From: Streptomyces thermodiastaticus | GTDB taxonomy: Bacteria; Actinomycetota; Actinomycetes; Streptomycetales; Streptomycetaceae | Length of the DNA: 64,000 nt | NCBI RefSeq assembly: GCF_014656135.1 | Contig: NZ_BNBV01000009.1 | Location: 151,943-215,942 of the forward strand | Reading direction: 5' to 3' | Part shown: one piece after another, positions 37,175 to 44,987 of the stretch | How the letters are laid out: every line of letters starts with the position of its first letter | Position numbering within the stretch: position 1 is the stretch's first letter | Translations under genes and position numbers: made by a program | The notes under the pieces: generated by a model | Seen by the model: the letters and a program-made list of their open reading frames with translations, nothing else | What the model was told of the DNA's origin: nothing | Databases searched by the model: none

Positions 37175-38166
37175 GGCAGCGTCACCACTTGGGCGGCGTA
37201 CGTCAGTCCGGCGCCGAAGCCGACGAGCAGGGCGGGAGCGCCGGAGGCCAGCCGGCCTTGGGCCAGCAGGTCGTCCATGGCCAGCGGGATCGAGGCGGCC
37301 GAGGTGTTCCCCGCCCGTACGAGGTCCTTGGCCACGGCGGTGTGGGGAGCGAGCCCCAGCGCCTTGGCGACGGAGTCGATGATCCGGACGTTGGCCTGGT
37401 GGGGGATGAAGGCGGCGAGGTCGGTGACATCGAGGCCGGCTGCCTCCAGCGCGCGCCGCGCGATCTCGGGCACGACGCGGGTCGCCCATCGGAACACCTC
37501 CGGACCCTGCATGCGCAGGGTCGGCCAGGTCCCGGGCACATGCCGGGCGTCCAGCCAGGAACGGTCGTGGGCGATGAGTCGGTGGCCCTCTCCGTCGGAG
37601 CCCCATACGACTGGTCCGATACCGGGTTCGTCGGCGGCGCCGACGACGACGGCGCCCGCTCCGTCCCCGAAGAGGAAGGCACTGCCGCGGTCCTCGGGGT
37701 CGATGATGTCGCTCATCTTCTCCGAGCCGATCACCAGGACGTTACGGGCCTCCCCTGTGCGGACGAGGGTGCCGGCCAGCTCCAGGGCGTAGCAGAAGCC
37801 CGCGCAGGCGGCGTTGATGTCCAGGGCTCCGGCGCTCATTCCCAGCGACCGGGCGACGCGCGGTGCGGCGGCCGGAGCCTGCTCCAGGAAGGACATCGAG
37901 GCGAGCAGCACCATCCCGACGTCGCCCGGGTCGGTGCCGGCCTGGGCCATCGCCTTGCGGGCCGCCTCGGTCGCCATGGTGATGACGGTCTCGTCGGGGC
38001 CGGCGAAGTGGCGGGTGACGATGCCGGACCGCCGGCGGATCCATTCGTCGCTCGAATCGATGCGGGCGCAGATCTCGTCATTGCCGACCACCCGTGTCGG
38101 CCGGTACACGCCGACACCGAGAATCCGGGAGCCCGTGCGGTGCCGGGGCACACGAAGCCGGGTCAC
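37171..38166 (-). CDS. 3-oxoacyl-ACP synthase III family protein (KASIII/FabH-like)
   Basis: A 331-residue condensing enzyme of the FabH class. The active-site triad is complete: Cys121 in NAACAGFCYALELA, His in FIPHQANVRIID (about 259) and Asn in RAGNTSAASIPLAMDD (about 289). The GTG start overlaps the FAAL stop by 4 bp (GTGA), so both are made from one message. Such stand-alone KASIII enzymes in PKS clusters either make a beta-ketoacyl precursor for an unusual extender or starter unit, or transfer acyl groups. The partnership with an acyl-AMP ligase favours loading of a free acid. Confidence 0.88.
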   Translation of the reverse strand: MTRLRVPRHRTGSRILGVGVYRPTRVVGNDEICARIDSSDEWIRRRSGIVTRHFAGPDETVITMATEAARKAMAQAGTDPGDVGMVLLASMSFLEQAPAAAPRVARSLGMSAGALDINAACAGFCYALELAGTLVRTGEARNVLVIGSEKMSDIIDPEDRGSAFLFGDGAGAVVVGAADEPGIGPVVWGSDGEGHRLIAHDRSWLDARHVPGTWPTLRMQGPEVFRWATRVVPEIARRALEAAGLDVTDLAAFIPHQANVRIIDSVAKALGLAPHTAVAKDLVRAGNTSAASIPLAMDDLLAQGRLASGAPALLVGFGAGLTYAAQVVTLP

Positions 38167-39965
38167 GACGCCTCCCCGCCCGTGCCGACGGCCGCGGGCG
38201 CGGCCAGGGCGGCCAGTTCCCCGCGCTCGTAGCGCTGCCTGCACGCCCGGCGCTGCACCTTGCCGCTCGAGGTCTTGGGCAGCGCGCCGCGGCGTACGAC
38301 GAGGATGTCGTCCGGCGTGAGCCGGTGCTCCTCCCGGACGGCCTCGTGCACGCGCTCGCGCAGCCCCTCGGCGCCCAGCGACTTCAGCACCCGGCCGTCG
38401 GCCTCGATGACCACCACCAGACGCTCCTGCTCGCCGTCGTCGAGGGAGAAGGCGGCCGCACAGTTCGGGTGCAGGCCCGCCGCGGCGCGTTCGGCGGACA
38501 ACTCGATGTCCTGCGGATAGTGGTTGCGCCCTTTGCGGATGATGACGTCCTTCAGCCGTCCGGTGACGTAGAGCTCACCGGCGTGCAGGAAGCCCAGGTC
38601 GCCTGTGCGCAGATACGTGTCCTCGGAGACGCCGTGCCCGTGCTCGTCGGCCGCGACGCGGGCACGGAAGACGGTTTCGCTCAGCTCCGGCCTGCCCCGG
38701 TAACCGCCCGCCACACAGGGGCCGCTGATCCAGATCTCGCCGACCCGGCCGTCCGGGCAGGAGCGCCGGGTGCCGGGGTCCACGATCCGCACCTTGGTGC
38801 CGGAGACCGTGCCACCGCTGCTGACCGCGGCAACCGCGCCTGCGGCGGACTCGCTGACTGGTTCGGCGCGCCCCTCGGACAAGGCGTCGGCGGACAGCCA
38901 CAGCACCCTGGGCGGCACATGCTGGGAGCTGCCGGTGGCCTTGAGCGTGTTCTCCGCGAGCCCGTAGCCGGGGCACATCGCCTCCGGGGCGAAGCCGTGC
39001 TGCGCGAACGCGGCGGTGAAGGCCTGGATGGTCCTCCAGCGCACCGGCTCGGCGCCGTTCGCGGCCACGCGCCAGCGGGACAGATCGCCCACACCGGCGG
39101 TCTTGCCCTCCGCGGCGGCCCGCGCGCACAGTTCGTAGGCGAAGCTGGGCGCGGCGGCGTGGGTGCCCCCGAACCGGGAGATGGCCTCCAGCCAGCGGGC
39201 CGGGCGGCGGATGAACGAGTCGGGGGCCATCAGGTAGGACGGGATTCCGGCCCACAGCGGCAGCACCACCCCGAACAGCATGCCCATGTCGTGGAAGAGC
39301 GGCAGCCAGTTCACGACCGTGCCGTCCGGCTCGCACGGCCACAGCTCGTCGGTCTCGACAACGTTGGCGAGGAAGTTGGCGTGGCTGACCAAGACGCCCT
39401 TGGGGTCTCCGGTGGAGCCCGAGGTGTACTGCAGCAGGGCGATGTCCTCCGGGCGCGGGCCCGGAGCGGGTTCAGCCGCGTCGTCGTGGCCGGTCGTCGT
39501 CTCCAGGTCGTCAGTGGGCAGCAGCCTGAGTTCGGCGAGCTCCGGGAGGTCGCCGAAGCGCTCTTCCAGGTCGCGCACGACATCGGTCGTCGTCAGGATG
39601 GTCGAGGTCCCCGCGTCATCGGCGATCCGGCGCAGCCGCAGCACGCCCTCGCGCCGCCGCGGCACCTGCACCGGGGCGCCGGCCACGCGCCCGTACATGC
39701 AGCCCAGAAGGGTCCGTACGAACTCCAGACCCGAGGGGTACAGCAGCACCGCGCTCCCGCCGGTCACTCCGGTGGCAGTGAGCGCCGCGGCCCGCAGACG
39801 CGCGGCGGCATCGAGTTCCCGGTAGGTCATCGTCTCCTGCGGTTCCTCACCGTTGCGCAGGAAGACATAGGCCGTCTCGTCGGGCTGTTTTTCGCTGCGC
39901 AGTCGCAGGGCGTCGACCAGCGTGCGTACCTCGTGCATGTGCGGATCCAGTCCGGTGGGGGTCAC
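38163..39965 (-). CDS. Fatty-acyl-AMP ligase (FAAL)
   Basis: Activates a free carboxylic acid as acyl-adenylate for transfer to an acyl carrier protein. It is 600 residues long. The adenylation motifs are LLQYTSGSTGDPKGVLVSHA, WLPLFHDMGMLFGVVLPLWA, CPGYGLAENTLKATG and YLRTGDLGFLHAGELYVTGR, with the catalytic Lys near the end (PKTSSGKVQRRAC). VNWLPLFHDMG and YGLAENTL are characteristic of FAALs. GTG 39965 has AAGGAG upstream, placed inside the end of a possible small gene. Coupled to KASIII. Confidence 0.92.
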   Translation of the reverse strand: MTPTGLDPHMHEVRTLVDALRLRSEKQPDETAYVFLRNGEEPQETMTYRELDAAARLRAAALTATGVTGGSAVLLYPSGLEFVRTLLGCMYGRVAGAPVQVPRRREGVLRLRRIADDAGTSTILTTTDVVRDLEERFGDLPELAELRLLPTDDLETTTGHDDAAEPAPGPRPEDIALLQYTSGSTGDPKGVLVSHANFLANVVETDELWPCEPDGTVVNWLPLFHDMGMLFGVVLPLWAGIPSYLMAPDSFIRRPARWLEAISRFGGTHAAAPSFAYELCARAAAEGKTAGVGDLSRWRVAANGAEPVRWRTIQAFTAAFAQHGFAPEAMCPGYGLAENTLKATGSSQHVPPRVLWLSADALSEGRAEPVSESAAGAVAAVSSGGTVSGTKVRIVDPGTRRSCPDGRVGEIWISGPCVAGGYRGRPELSETVFRARVAADEHGHGVSEDTYLRTGDLGFLHAGELYVTGRLKDVIIRKGRNHYPQDIELSAERAAAGLHPNCAAAFSLDDGEQERLVVVIEADGRVLKSLGAEGLRERVHEAVREEHRLTPDDILVVRRGALPKTSSGKVQRRACRQRYERGELAALAAPAAVGTGGEAS

Positions 39966-39968
39966 GAA

Positions 39969-40241
39969 TCAGATCTCCTTGTCCAGCCCGGTCCTTGTCT
40001 CGGGTCCGTACGGTGTCTCTGCGGAAGAAGCGGGGAGTCTGGAGAACGGCACCAGGGCGGCCAGCAGCAGTTCCTGTCGGGTCGGGATGAGGCGCACGTC
40101 CAGTTCCCCGGCAGGAGAGGGGCTGATAGGAGCCGACGGTGGGCTGGATTGATCGCCCGCCGTCCGGTCTCCGATATCCGTTCCGATTCCCAGCTCTAAA
40201 CCGCCCCTGTCCGCTGGTGCGATCCCAGCTCGGTCGGCCAT
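39969..40241 (-). CDS. Small hypothetical protein upstream of FAAL
   Basis: A 90-residue frame starting MADRAGIAPADRGGLELGIG and ending with a more structured stretch (RLIPTRQELLLAALVPFSRL). Its stop is only 3 bp before the FAAL GTG, and the FAAL ribosome site lies inside it, which fits coupling. I recognise no family. It may be a short regulatory or carrier-like peptide gene, or leader DNA. A SARP-type repeat pair lies 100 bp upstream of its ATG. Confidence 0.35.
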   Translation of the reverse strand: MADRAGIAPADRGGLELGIGTDIGDRTAGDQSSPPSAPISPSPAGELDVRLIPTRQELLLAALVPFSRLPASSAETPYGPETRTGLDKEI

Positions 40242-40341
40242 GGCGCGTCCTCCCTGTGAAGTCGCAGGTGCCATGCGTGCGGCACCGGATTCCAAGCTGC
40301 CGCCGAGACGACACCGGCGCTCTTTTCACTTTCCCTGGGAG

Positions 40342-40359
40342 CAGTCATGCGGCGGTAAC
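40342..40359 (-). promoter_or_regulatory. Putative SARP operator upstream of the FAAL-KASIII operon
   Basis: Read on the operon strand: GTTACCG-CCGC-ATGACTG, two 7-mers at 11-bp pitch matching RTKACYG. It lies 100 bp before the ATG at 40241. Part of a set shared with other cluster promoters. Confidence 0.6.
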
Positions 40360-40473
40360 CGCTCGCTCTCCTCCGTCCGTGCGTTCTGCGTATTCCGGGG
40401 CGACCCAAAAAGAAAGTGCCTCCCTGCCCGGGAGAAATCGCAGCCGGCGGGAGGCGGTTGTTCGAGGTGTGTC

Positions 40474-40875
40474 TCAGGCGGCGTGTTCCTGGTCCGGGAC
40501 CGGCCGGTCGATGGCCAGCCGCCAGTCGCCTTTCTCGTCACGGATCAGTACGTCGGTGCATGTGCCGTGCATGTGCACGGTCTGTCCGTCCGGGCCGGGG
40601 ACGTCGAGTGAGTAGTCCACGATCAGCAGCGAGGTGTCGCTGCTCGTGTACGCCTGGAGCACCCGGGAGTCGATCGTCGGGCCCGAGGCCAGGAACTCCT
40701 TGAAAAACGCGGTCCGCTCCTGGCCGGTCAGCGGGGCGCCGGATATGTTCGAGATCGCGTCGGCGGTGTACATGGAGTCGTAGAGTTCCCCGTCGCCCGA
40801 GTTGAAGATGCGCACGAACAGTTCGTTCTGTTTGTCGGGGTCCTCGGGAATCTCGAAATCGTTGAGATTGGTCAT
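40474..40875 (-). CDS. SnoaL-like (NTF2-fold) protein 1
   Basis: A 133-residue cone-shaped NTF2-like protein. It has an N-terminal helix (KQNELFVRIFNSGDGELYDS), a metal-free NTF2 barrel (LLIVDYSLDVPGPDGQTVHM) and WRLAIDRPVPDQE. In polyketide pathways such proteins act as cyclases, hydroxylases or isomerases. It is paralogous in layout to the protein at 54600-54989 (shared MYTxDAISxxxGxPLTG and LLVVDxxxDxxxPxG patterns). No good ribosome-binding site lies close to the ATG. Confidence 0.82.
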   Translation of the reverse strand: MTNLNDFEIPEDPDKQNELFVRIFNSGDGELYDSMYTADAISNISGAPLTGQERTAFFKEFLASGPTIDSRVLQAYTSSDTSLLIVDYSLDVPGPDGQTVHMHGTCTDVLIRDEKGDWRLAIDRPVPDQEHAA

Positions 40876-40959
40876 GGCGCTGATGCTCTCGCTCTCCTTG
40901 TGTGTGGGCCGGCAGGTGAATTCAGACTTCAGGAATCCTCGCAGGATTCACACTGTGCG

Positions 40960-40977
40960 CGGTAACGGGTCGGTAAC
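40960..40977 (-). promoter_or_regulatory. Putative SARP operator upstream of SnoaL-like gene 1
   Basis: On the gene strand: GTTACCG-ACCC-GTTACCG, a perfect duplicated 7-mer at 11-bp pitch, 85 bp before the ATG at 40875. This is the cleanest example of the shared motif. Confidence 0.7.
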
Positions 40978-40987
40978 GAGGTATTCC

Positions 40988-41027
40988 GTGACGGATGGGT
41001 GACCTGACGATTACTCACCGGTGACCG
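40988..41027 (+). promoter_or_regulatory. Four phased heptamers in plus orientation upstream of the SARP gene
   Basis: GTGACGG (40988), GTGACCT (40999), ATTACTC (41010) and GTGACCG (41021) occur at an exact 11-bp pitch. Each matches RTKACYG at 6 or 7 positions. They face away from the SnoaL-like gene, toward the SARP gene. Confidence 0.55.
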
Positions 41028-41122
41028 GTGGGGACATGGCTCTGCGAAGGCGCCGGCCTGCGGACCGCTCGCCGGCGTTCCCCATCGCGAACACCACCCC
41101 GGTGGCCGGTCGGTCGCTGTCA

Positions 41123-41194
41123 CTTACCTTTAGGTATGCGGTTACCTGAAAGTCAGTACTTACCTTTGGGTCCGCGGCTATCTTAAGGTCGGTC
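41123..41194 (+). repeat. Tandem array of 18-bp operator-like units upstream of the SARP gene
   Basis: Contiguous units CTTACCTTTAGGTATGCG (41123), GTTACCTGAAAGTCAGTA (41141) and CTTACCTTTGGGTCCGCG (41159) all begin with STTACCT and have GT at positions 12-13. A degenerate fourth unit follows at 41177. The 7+4+7 layout equals that of the SARP-like sites. The DNA from here to 41592 has no convincing gene. Confidence 0.6.
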
Positions 41195-41592
41195 TGGTGA
41201 TACGAGGGGAAGGGACTGTTGAAGCGGTGTCGATCGTCAGTGCGGCCGGACCGCCCGGACCTGGCGACGCGGGGAGTGGCTCCACGCGGAGGTTCCTGTG
41301 ATGTAGCGCTCCAGCTGTTCATCCTTCTGTGATCGCCGGACAGAGGAAGAACTGAAAAACCTTTCATCAGGCTGGAATCAAGCAAAGGCGTCGCCAAGGC
41401 GCCGAACTCGCCAGCCGATATTGCGTCCGATTCGCCTCCTGGACTCCTGTTGGTCCATTGCGCGACCAGGACGATTCAATGAGAGCGTTTTGACTCCATG
41501 GTGTGGAGGCATCCTACCTGATCGTGCCGCGAACGTGACGAGCTGAGGCTTCAGTCGATCAATGCGTCATTTGCCAGCGACTAGGGGGAGTT

Positions 41593-44070
41593 GTGCAGTT
41601 TCGGGTTCTGGGGCCTCTGGAGGCCTCGGACGGCGGTCGGCCTCTGAACTTAGGTGGCACCAAGCAGAGGGCGACGCTCGGTTACCTGCTCATACGGGCC
41701 AACCGCGTCGTCCCGACCAGTCAATTACTGGACGCACTGTGGCCGGTTGACGATGCGCCGACATCGGCGCGGAAGATCCTACAGAACGCCGTGTGGGGCC
41801 TGCGCAGGGCTCTGACGCCGTTGCAGAGCGGTGCCGCACCGGCGTCGCTCGTGACCCAGCCCCCCGGCTACAGACTGACCGTCGCCCCCGACGCCATCGA
41901 TCTGTTCCGTTTCCAGGCCAAGGTGGAGAAGGGACGGGAGACGCTCGCCGCAGGAAAACCCGAGGTGGCCGCCCAGCTGTTGCGCGAAGCGCTGGACTTG
42001 TGGCGGGGACCCGCCCTCGCGGACCTGGCCGAGGCCGGCATCGCCTGGCCCGAACTGTCCGCGGTACAGAACGCACGCCTGGACGCCATGGAGGACTACT
42101 TCGAGGCGGAACTCGCGCTGGGCCGTCACCAGGCGGTGCTTGGAGAGCTGGAGACCATGGTGGAGGACACCGCCCTGCGGGAACGGTCCTGCCGCCAGCT
42201 CATGCTCGCCCTCTACCGCAGCGGCCGCCAGGCGGACGCGCTCAACGTATACAGCCGGGTGCGCTCGACGCTGGTCGAGGAACTCGGACTGGAGCCCGGT
42301 CGTGAGCTACAGGAGCTCCAGCGGGCCATCTTGAATCACGACCCCGCCCTCAACGCCCTCGACGGCGCAAGGGGCAGTCGGGGCGGTCATCGGCAGACGC
42401 CGCTGATCGCCCACGGCAAGGGGCCTTCGCCGCTGACCGCCTCGCGGGAGCTGCCCGTTGCCGACCTGGACGCTCACCGACCGCAGCCGACCACCGGAAA
42501 GGCACCGCAGGGGGAGGAGGCCCACCCGGCGCCCGTCGCCGTATCCGACCGTGAGCCGGTGGCGGCCACGGTGTCGGTGGCCCCCAGACGGTACGCCACC
42601 GCCAGGACCGCTCCGGAACCCCGCACGACCCGGCGCCGTCTGGTGAGCGTGCTGCTGGTACGCACCCAGCTCCACACCGGCACCGTCGAGGGCGACTCGG
42701 GCGCAGTGGACGAGTTGCTGGAGGACATTTCGCGGTGGGTGCACAGGAGGATCGAGCACTTCGGAGGCGTCGTCACAGCCGCGATCGGCTCGGTGTGCAT
42801 GGCGCTGTTCAGCGCCGGCGACGGCAGGGGAGGCGGAGACGACGCCGAACGGGCCGTGCTCGCCGCACTCGCCGTCCGTGACGGGCTTCAGACCGTGACC
42901 TTCCCCGGAACCGGACCGGGCACCAGGGGCACCCTTACCTTCCAGGCCTCCGTCGCCACCGGTGAGGCGCTGCTGCGCTACCAGCCGGACGACCGCGACC
43001 AGCCGTGCTCCATCACGGGCAGGTTGCTGAGCACCTGCGACCTGCTGCTCTCGCGCGCGCAGGCCGGTGAGATACGGGCGTGCGACAGCACACGCCGTGC
43101 GACCGAGGCCATGATCGAGTACTTCGCCGCGGACGACGGAGGCGACGAACATCACTGGAAGCTGCTCGGTATACGCCGCGACTACTTCGGAAGTCTGAAG
43201 GTGCCCACCGTCGAGCGCGAGTACGAGCTTTCGCTGGTGACCGACCTGCTGGAGCGGGCCCGTCACAGGGCGACCCCGCACCTGGTCACCGTCCTGGGCG
43301 ACGAGGGGAGCGGCAAGACCCGCTTCCTCGCCGAGTTCGGCCGGACGATCGCCACCCGCGCGCAGGTGGCCCGATTGACGATCGACCACGCCCAGGGCTC
43401 CACCGAGAACGGCGTCTTCGCTCTCCAGCGACAGTTGGTGCGGGCGCTGTGCCGTGTGGAGCCCTCCGACGCGCCTTCCGTCGCCCGAGAGAAGCTCGTG
43501 AACACCGTCACCCGGCTGACCGACGACGAGGAACGTGTACGCCGACTGCTCACCTGCCTCATCAAGTTCGTCGACCCCGAAGCTGCCCAGCACCCCCTCC
43601 CCGCCACCGAGGACGAACTCGGCGCCTGGGGCCGGTTCCTCGGCCGTACGACGCTCGAACGGCCGCTCGTCCTGCTCATCGACGACCTTCACCGCGCCGA
43701 CGACGCCCTGCTCGACTTCGTCTCCGGCCTGTCGGACTTCGCCGGTGTCCCGCTGCTCGTGGTGGCCACCGCCCGCCCGGAACTGCTCCGGCTGCGCCCG
43801 GAGTGGGGAGGCGGGAAGCGCCACGTGACCACGCTGACGCTGGAACCGCTGTCGGATGCGGCCGTCGACCAGCTGCTCGACTCGCTGCTGCGGGCCGATC
43901 CGGGCGACGACGACACCAAGGTCACCGGTCACGCCAAGTGGTTCCGGAGGGCACTTCGGGTCACCATCGGAGACAGGGAGGGCGACCGGCGGCAGTACCT
44001 CCGCTCACTGCTCTCCATGCATCCGCCGCGAACGTTCAACTCCGGCGGCACCTGCTGGGCGGCCGGCTGA
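41593..44070 (+). CDS. SARP-family pathway activator with ATPase region
   Basis: A cluster-situated transcriptional activator of 825 residues. The N-terminal winged helix (VQFRVLGPLEASDGGRPLNL) and bacterial transcriptional activation domain (about residues 1-250) are typical of AfsR/SARP. After a Pro-rich linker comes a cyclase-like region (RRLVSVLLVRTQLHTGTVEG, ITGRLLSTCDLLL) and a P-loop ATPase (VLGDEGSGKTRFLAE at about 569; Walker B VLLIDDLHRADDALLDF). Large SARPs like PimR share this plan, but this one lacks the longest C-termini. TTA codons encode Leu20 and Leu45, so translation should depend on bldA. GTG start after GGGGGAG. Confidence 0.9.
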   Translation: MQFRVLGPLEASDGGRPLNLGGTKQRATLGYLLIRANRVVPTSQLLDALWPVDDAPTSARKILQNAVWGLRRALTPLQSGAAPASLVTQPPGYRLTVAPDAIDLFRFQAKVEKGRETLAAGKPEVAAQLLREALDLWRGPALADLAEAGIAWPELSAVQNARLDAMEDYFEAELALGRHQAVLGELETMVEDTALRERSCRQLMLALYRSGRQADALNVYSRVRSTLVEELGLEPGRELQELQRAILNHDPALNALDGARGSRGGHRQTPLIAHGKGPSPLTASRELPVADLDAHRPQPTTGKAPQGEEAHPAPVAVSDREPVAATVSVAPRRYATARTAPEPRTTRRRLVSVLLVRTQLHTGTVEGDSGAVDELLEDISRWVHRRIEHFGGVVTAAIGSVCMALFSAGDGRGGGDDAERAVLAALAVRDGLQTVTFPGTGPGTRGTLTFQASVATGEALLRYQPDDRDQPCSITGRLLSTCDLLLSRAQAGEIRACDSTRRATEAMIEYFAADDGGDEHHWKLLGIRRDYFGSLKVPTVEREYELSLVTDLLERARHRATPHLVTVLGDEGSGKTRFLAEFGRTIATRAQVARLTIDHAQGSTENGVFALQRQLVRALCRVEPSDAPSVAREKLVNTVTRLTDDEERVRRLLTCLIKFVDPEAAQHPLPATEDELGAWGRFLGRTTLERPLVLLIDDLHRADDALLDFVSGLSDFAGVPLLVVATARPELLRLRPEWGGGKRHVTTLTLEPLSDAAVDQLLDSLLRADPGDDDTKVTGHAKWFRRALRVTIGDREGDRRQYLRSLLSMHPPRTFNSGGTCWAAG

Positions 44071-44110
44071 CCGGAGACGGTGCGGTCTGTACCGGCCGCC
44101 CGACCCCGTG

Positions 44111-44154
44111 CAGCGCTCGGGCACCAGGGCAGAACGCCCCGGGCCCGAGCGCTG
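44111..44154 (+). terminator. Hairpin downstream of the SARP gene
   Basis: CAGCGCTCGGGC (44111-44122) and GCCCGAGCGCTG (44143-44154) form a perfect 12-bp stem with a 20-nt loop, 41 bp after the SARP stop. Confidence 0.55.
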
Positions 44155-44372
44155 TGGTGCGGCGAGTGGGGCCCTGCTCCAGGGGCTTGGGGGAGCGGGG
44201 CACGCATGCTCGTTGCCACGTGCCGACGGCAGCGTCCGCCCAGCGGGGTGCGTGGTGTGGCCGACCGGAAGCGTTCCGCGCGGCCCTCAGCAGCAGCGCC
44301 GGTTCTGATCGACGGCACACCGGACCTGAAGCGGCCTGCCATTCACCGGTGCGGCGTCACGGTGGGACGGCT

Positions 44373-44428
44373 AGGGCCTCCTGAGCGCCGGTGCAGACTT
44401 CGCGGTCCGCACCGAACCCGGAGGCCCT
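44373..44428 (-). terminator. Nested hairpin downstream of the HxlR gene
   Basis: AGGGCCTCC (44373-44381) pairs with GGAGGCCCT (44420-44428), and inside it CGGTGC pairs with GCACCG. It lies about 75 bp past the HxlR stop on the minus strand. Confidence 0.45.
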
Positions 44429-44501
44429 GCCGGTTTCAAGGACGGCTCAAGGCGTGCCGCCGCTCGTCATCGACGTCCTTGGGAGCTGGTGGCACCTGGC
44501 C

Positions 44502-44828
44502 TCAGACCTTGGCCGGGAGGTGCTCCCTGCCCCAGGCGCCGAGGGGTTCCAGCGCCTCGTTCAGTGCCACGCCCCGGTCGGTCAGGGAGTACTCCACTCT
44601 CAGCGGCGCCTCGTTGAACGTCGTGCGCAGGACGATCCCGTCGGCCTCCAGCTCGCGCAGCTGCTGGATCAGCACCTTCTCGCTGACACCGGGCACAAGC
44701 CGTTTCAGCGCGCCGAACCGGTGTGACTGGTGGCGGAGAGCCCAGAGGATGAGAATCTTCCACTTACCACTGATGACTTCCATCGCGGCATCCAGGCCGC
44801 AGTAACCCGGCCGTGCTCTCACGCTCAT
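44502..44828 (-). CDS. HxlR-family transcriptional regulator
   Basis: A 108-residue winged-helix protein. Signature: GLDAAMEVISGKWKILILWA, RFGALKRLVPGVSEKVLIQQ, LRELEADGIVLRTTF and RVEYSLTDRG. The start is the ATG of MSVRARPGYCG; the conserved Cys near the N-terminus (YCGLDA) is the kind some HxlR proteins use as a redox or electrophile sensor. It lies downstream of the aminotransferase gene on the same strand and probably tunes this cluster. Confidence 0.9.
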   Translation of the reverse strand: MSVRARPGYCGLDAAMEVISGKWKILILWALRHQSHRFGALKRLVPGVSEKVLIQQLRELEADGIVLRTTFNEAPLRVEYSLTDRGVALNEALEPLGAWGREHLPAKV

Positions 44829-44987
44829 TTCCCACCCCTGCCATCGTCCCAGGCGGCCCGTTCGAATGCAGGTAAAACCACCGGCCGTCAGGGTATCGCA
44901 CAGCAATGCCCGTATGAATGCAGCACCCCTGCAATGGCTGCACAACTGGCCGAAAACCAGCGAGGCCGGTGGTGCGCTCCCGAGCAC

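Larger units (their letters stand above)
44071..44501. other. Convergent intergenic region after the SARP gene
   Basis: About 430 bp between the SARP stop and the HxlR stop. It holds two hairpins (annotated separately) and otherwise no supported gene. Confidence 0.5.

Noticed and set aside
41123..41194. CRISPR array
   Set aside because: Units are contiguous, 18 bp, without spacers, and there are no cas genes.
41011..41397. A 128-codon minus-strand frame between SnoaL-like 1 and the SARP gene
   Set aside because: It runs through the 18-bp operator units (giving a repeated KVS pattern every six residues), has no ribosome site and no similarity. Regulatory DNA explains it better.
44391..44726. 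A plus-strand frame opposite the HxlR gene
   Set aside because: It is antisense to a well supported HxlR protein and gives no domain.
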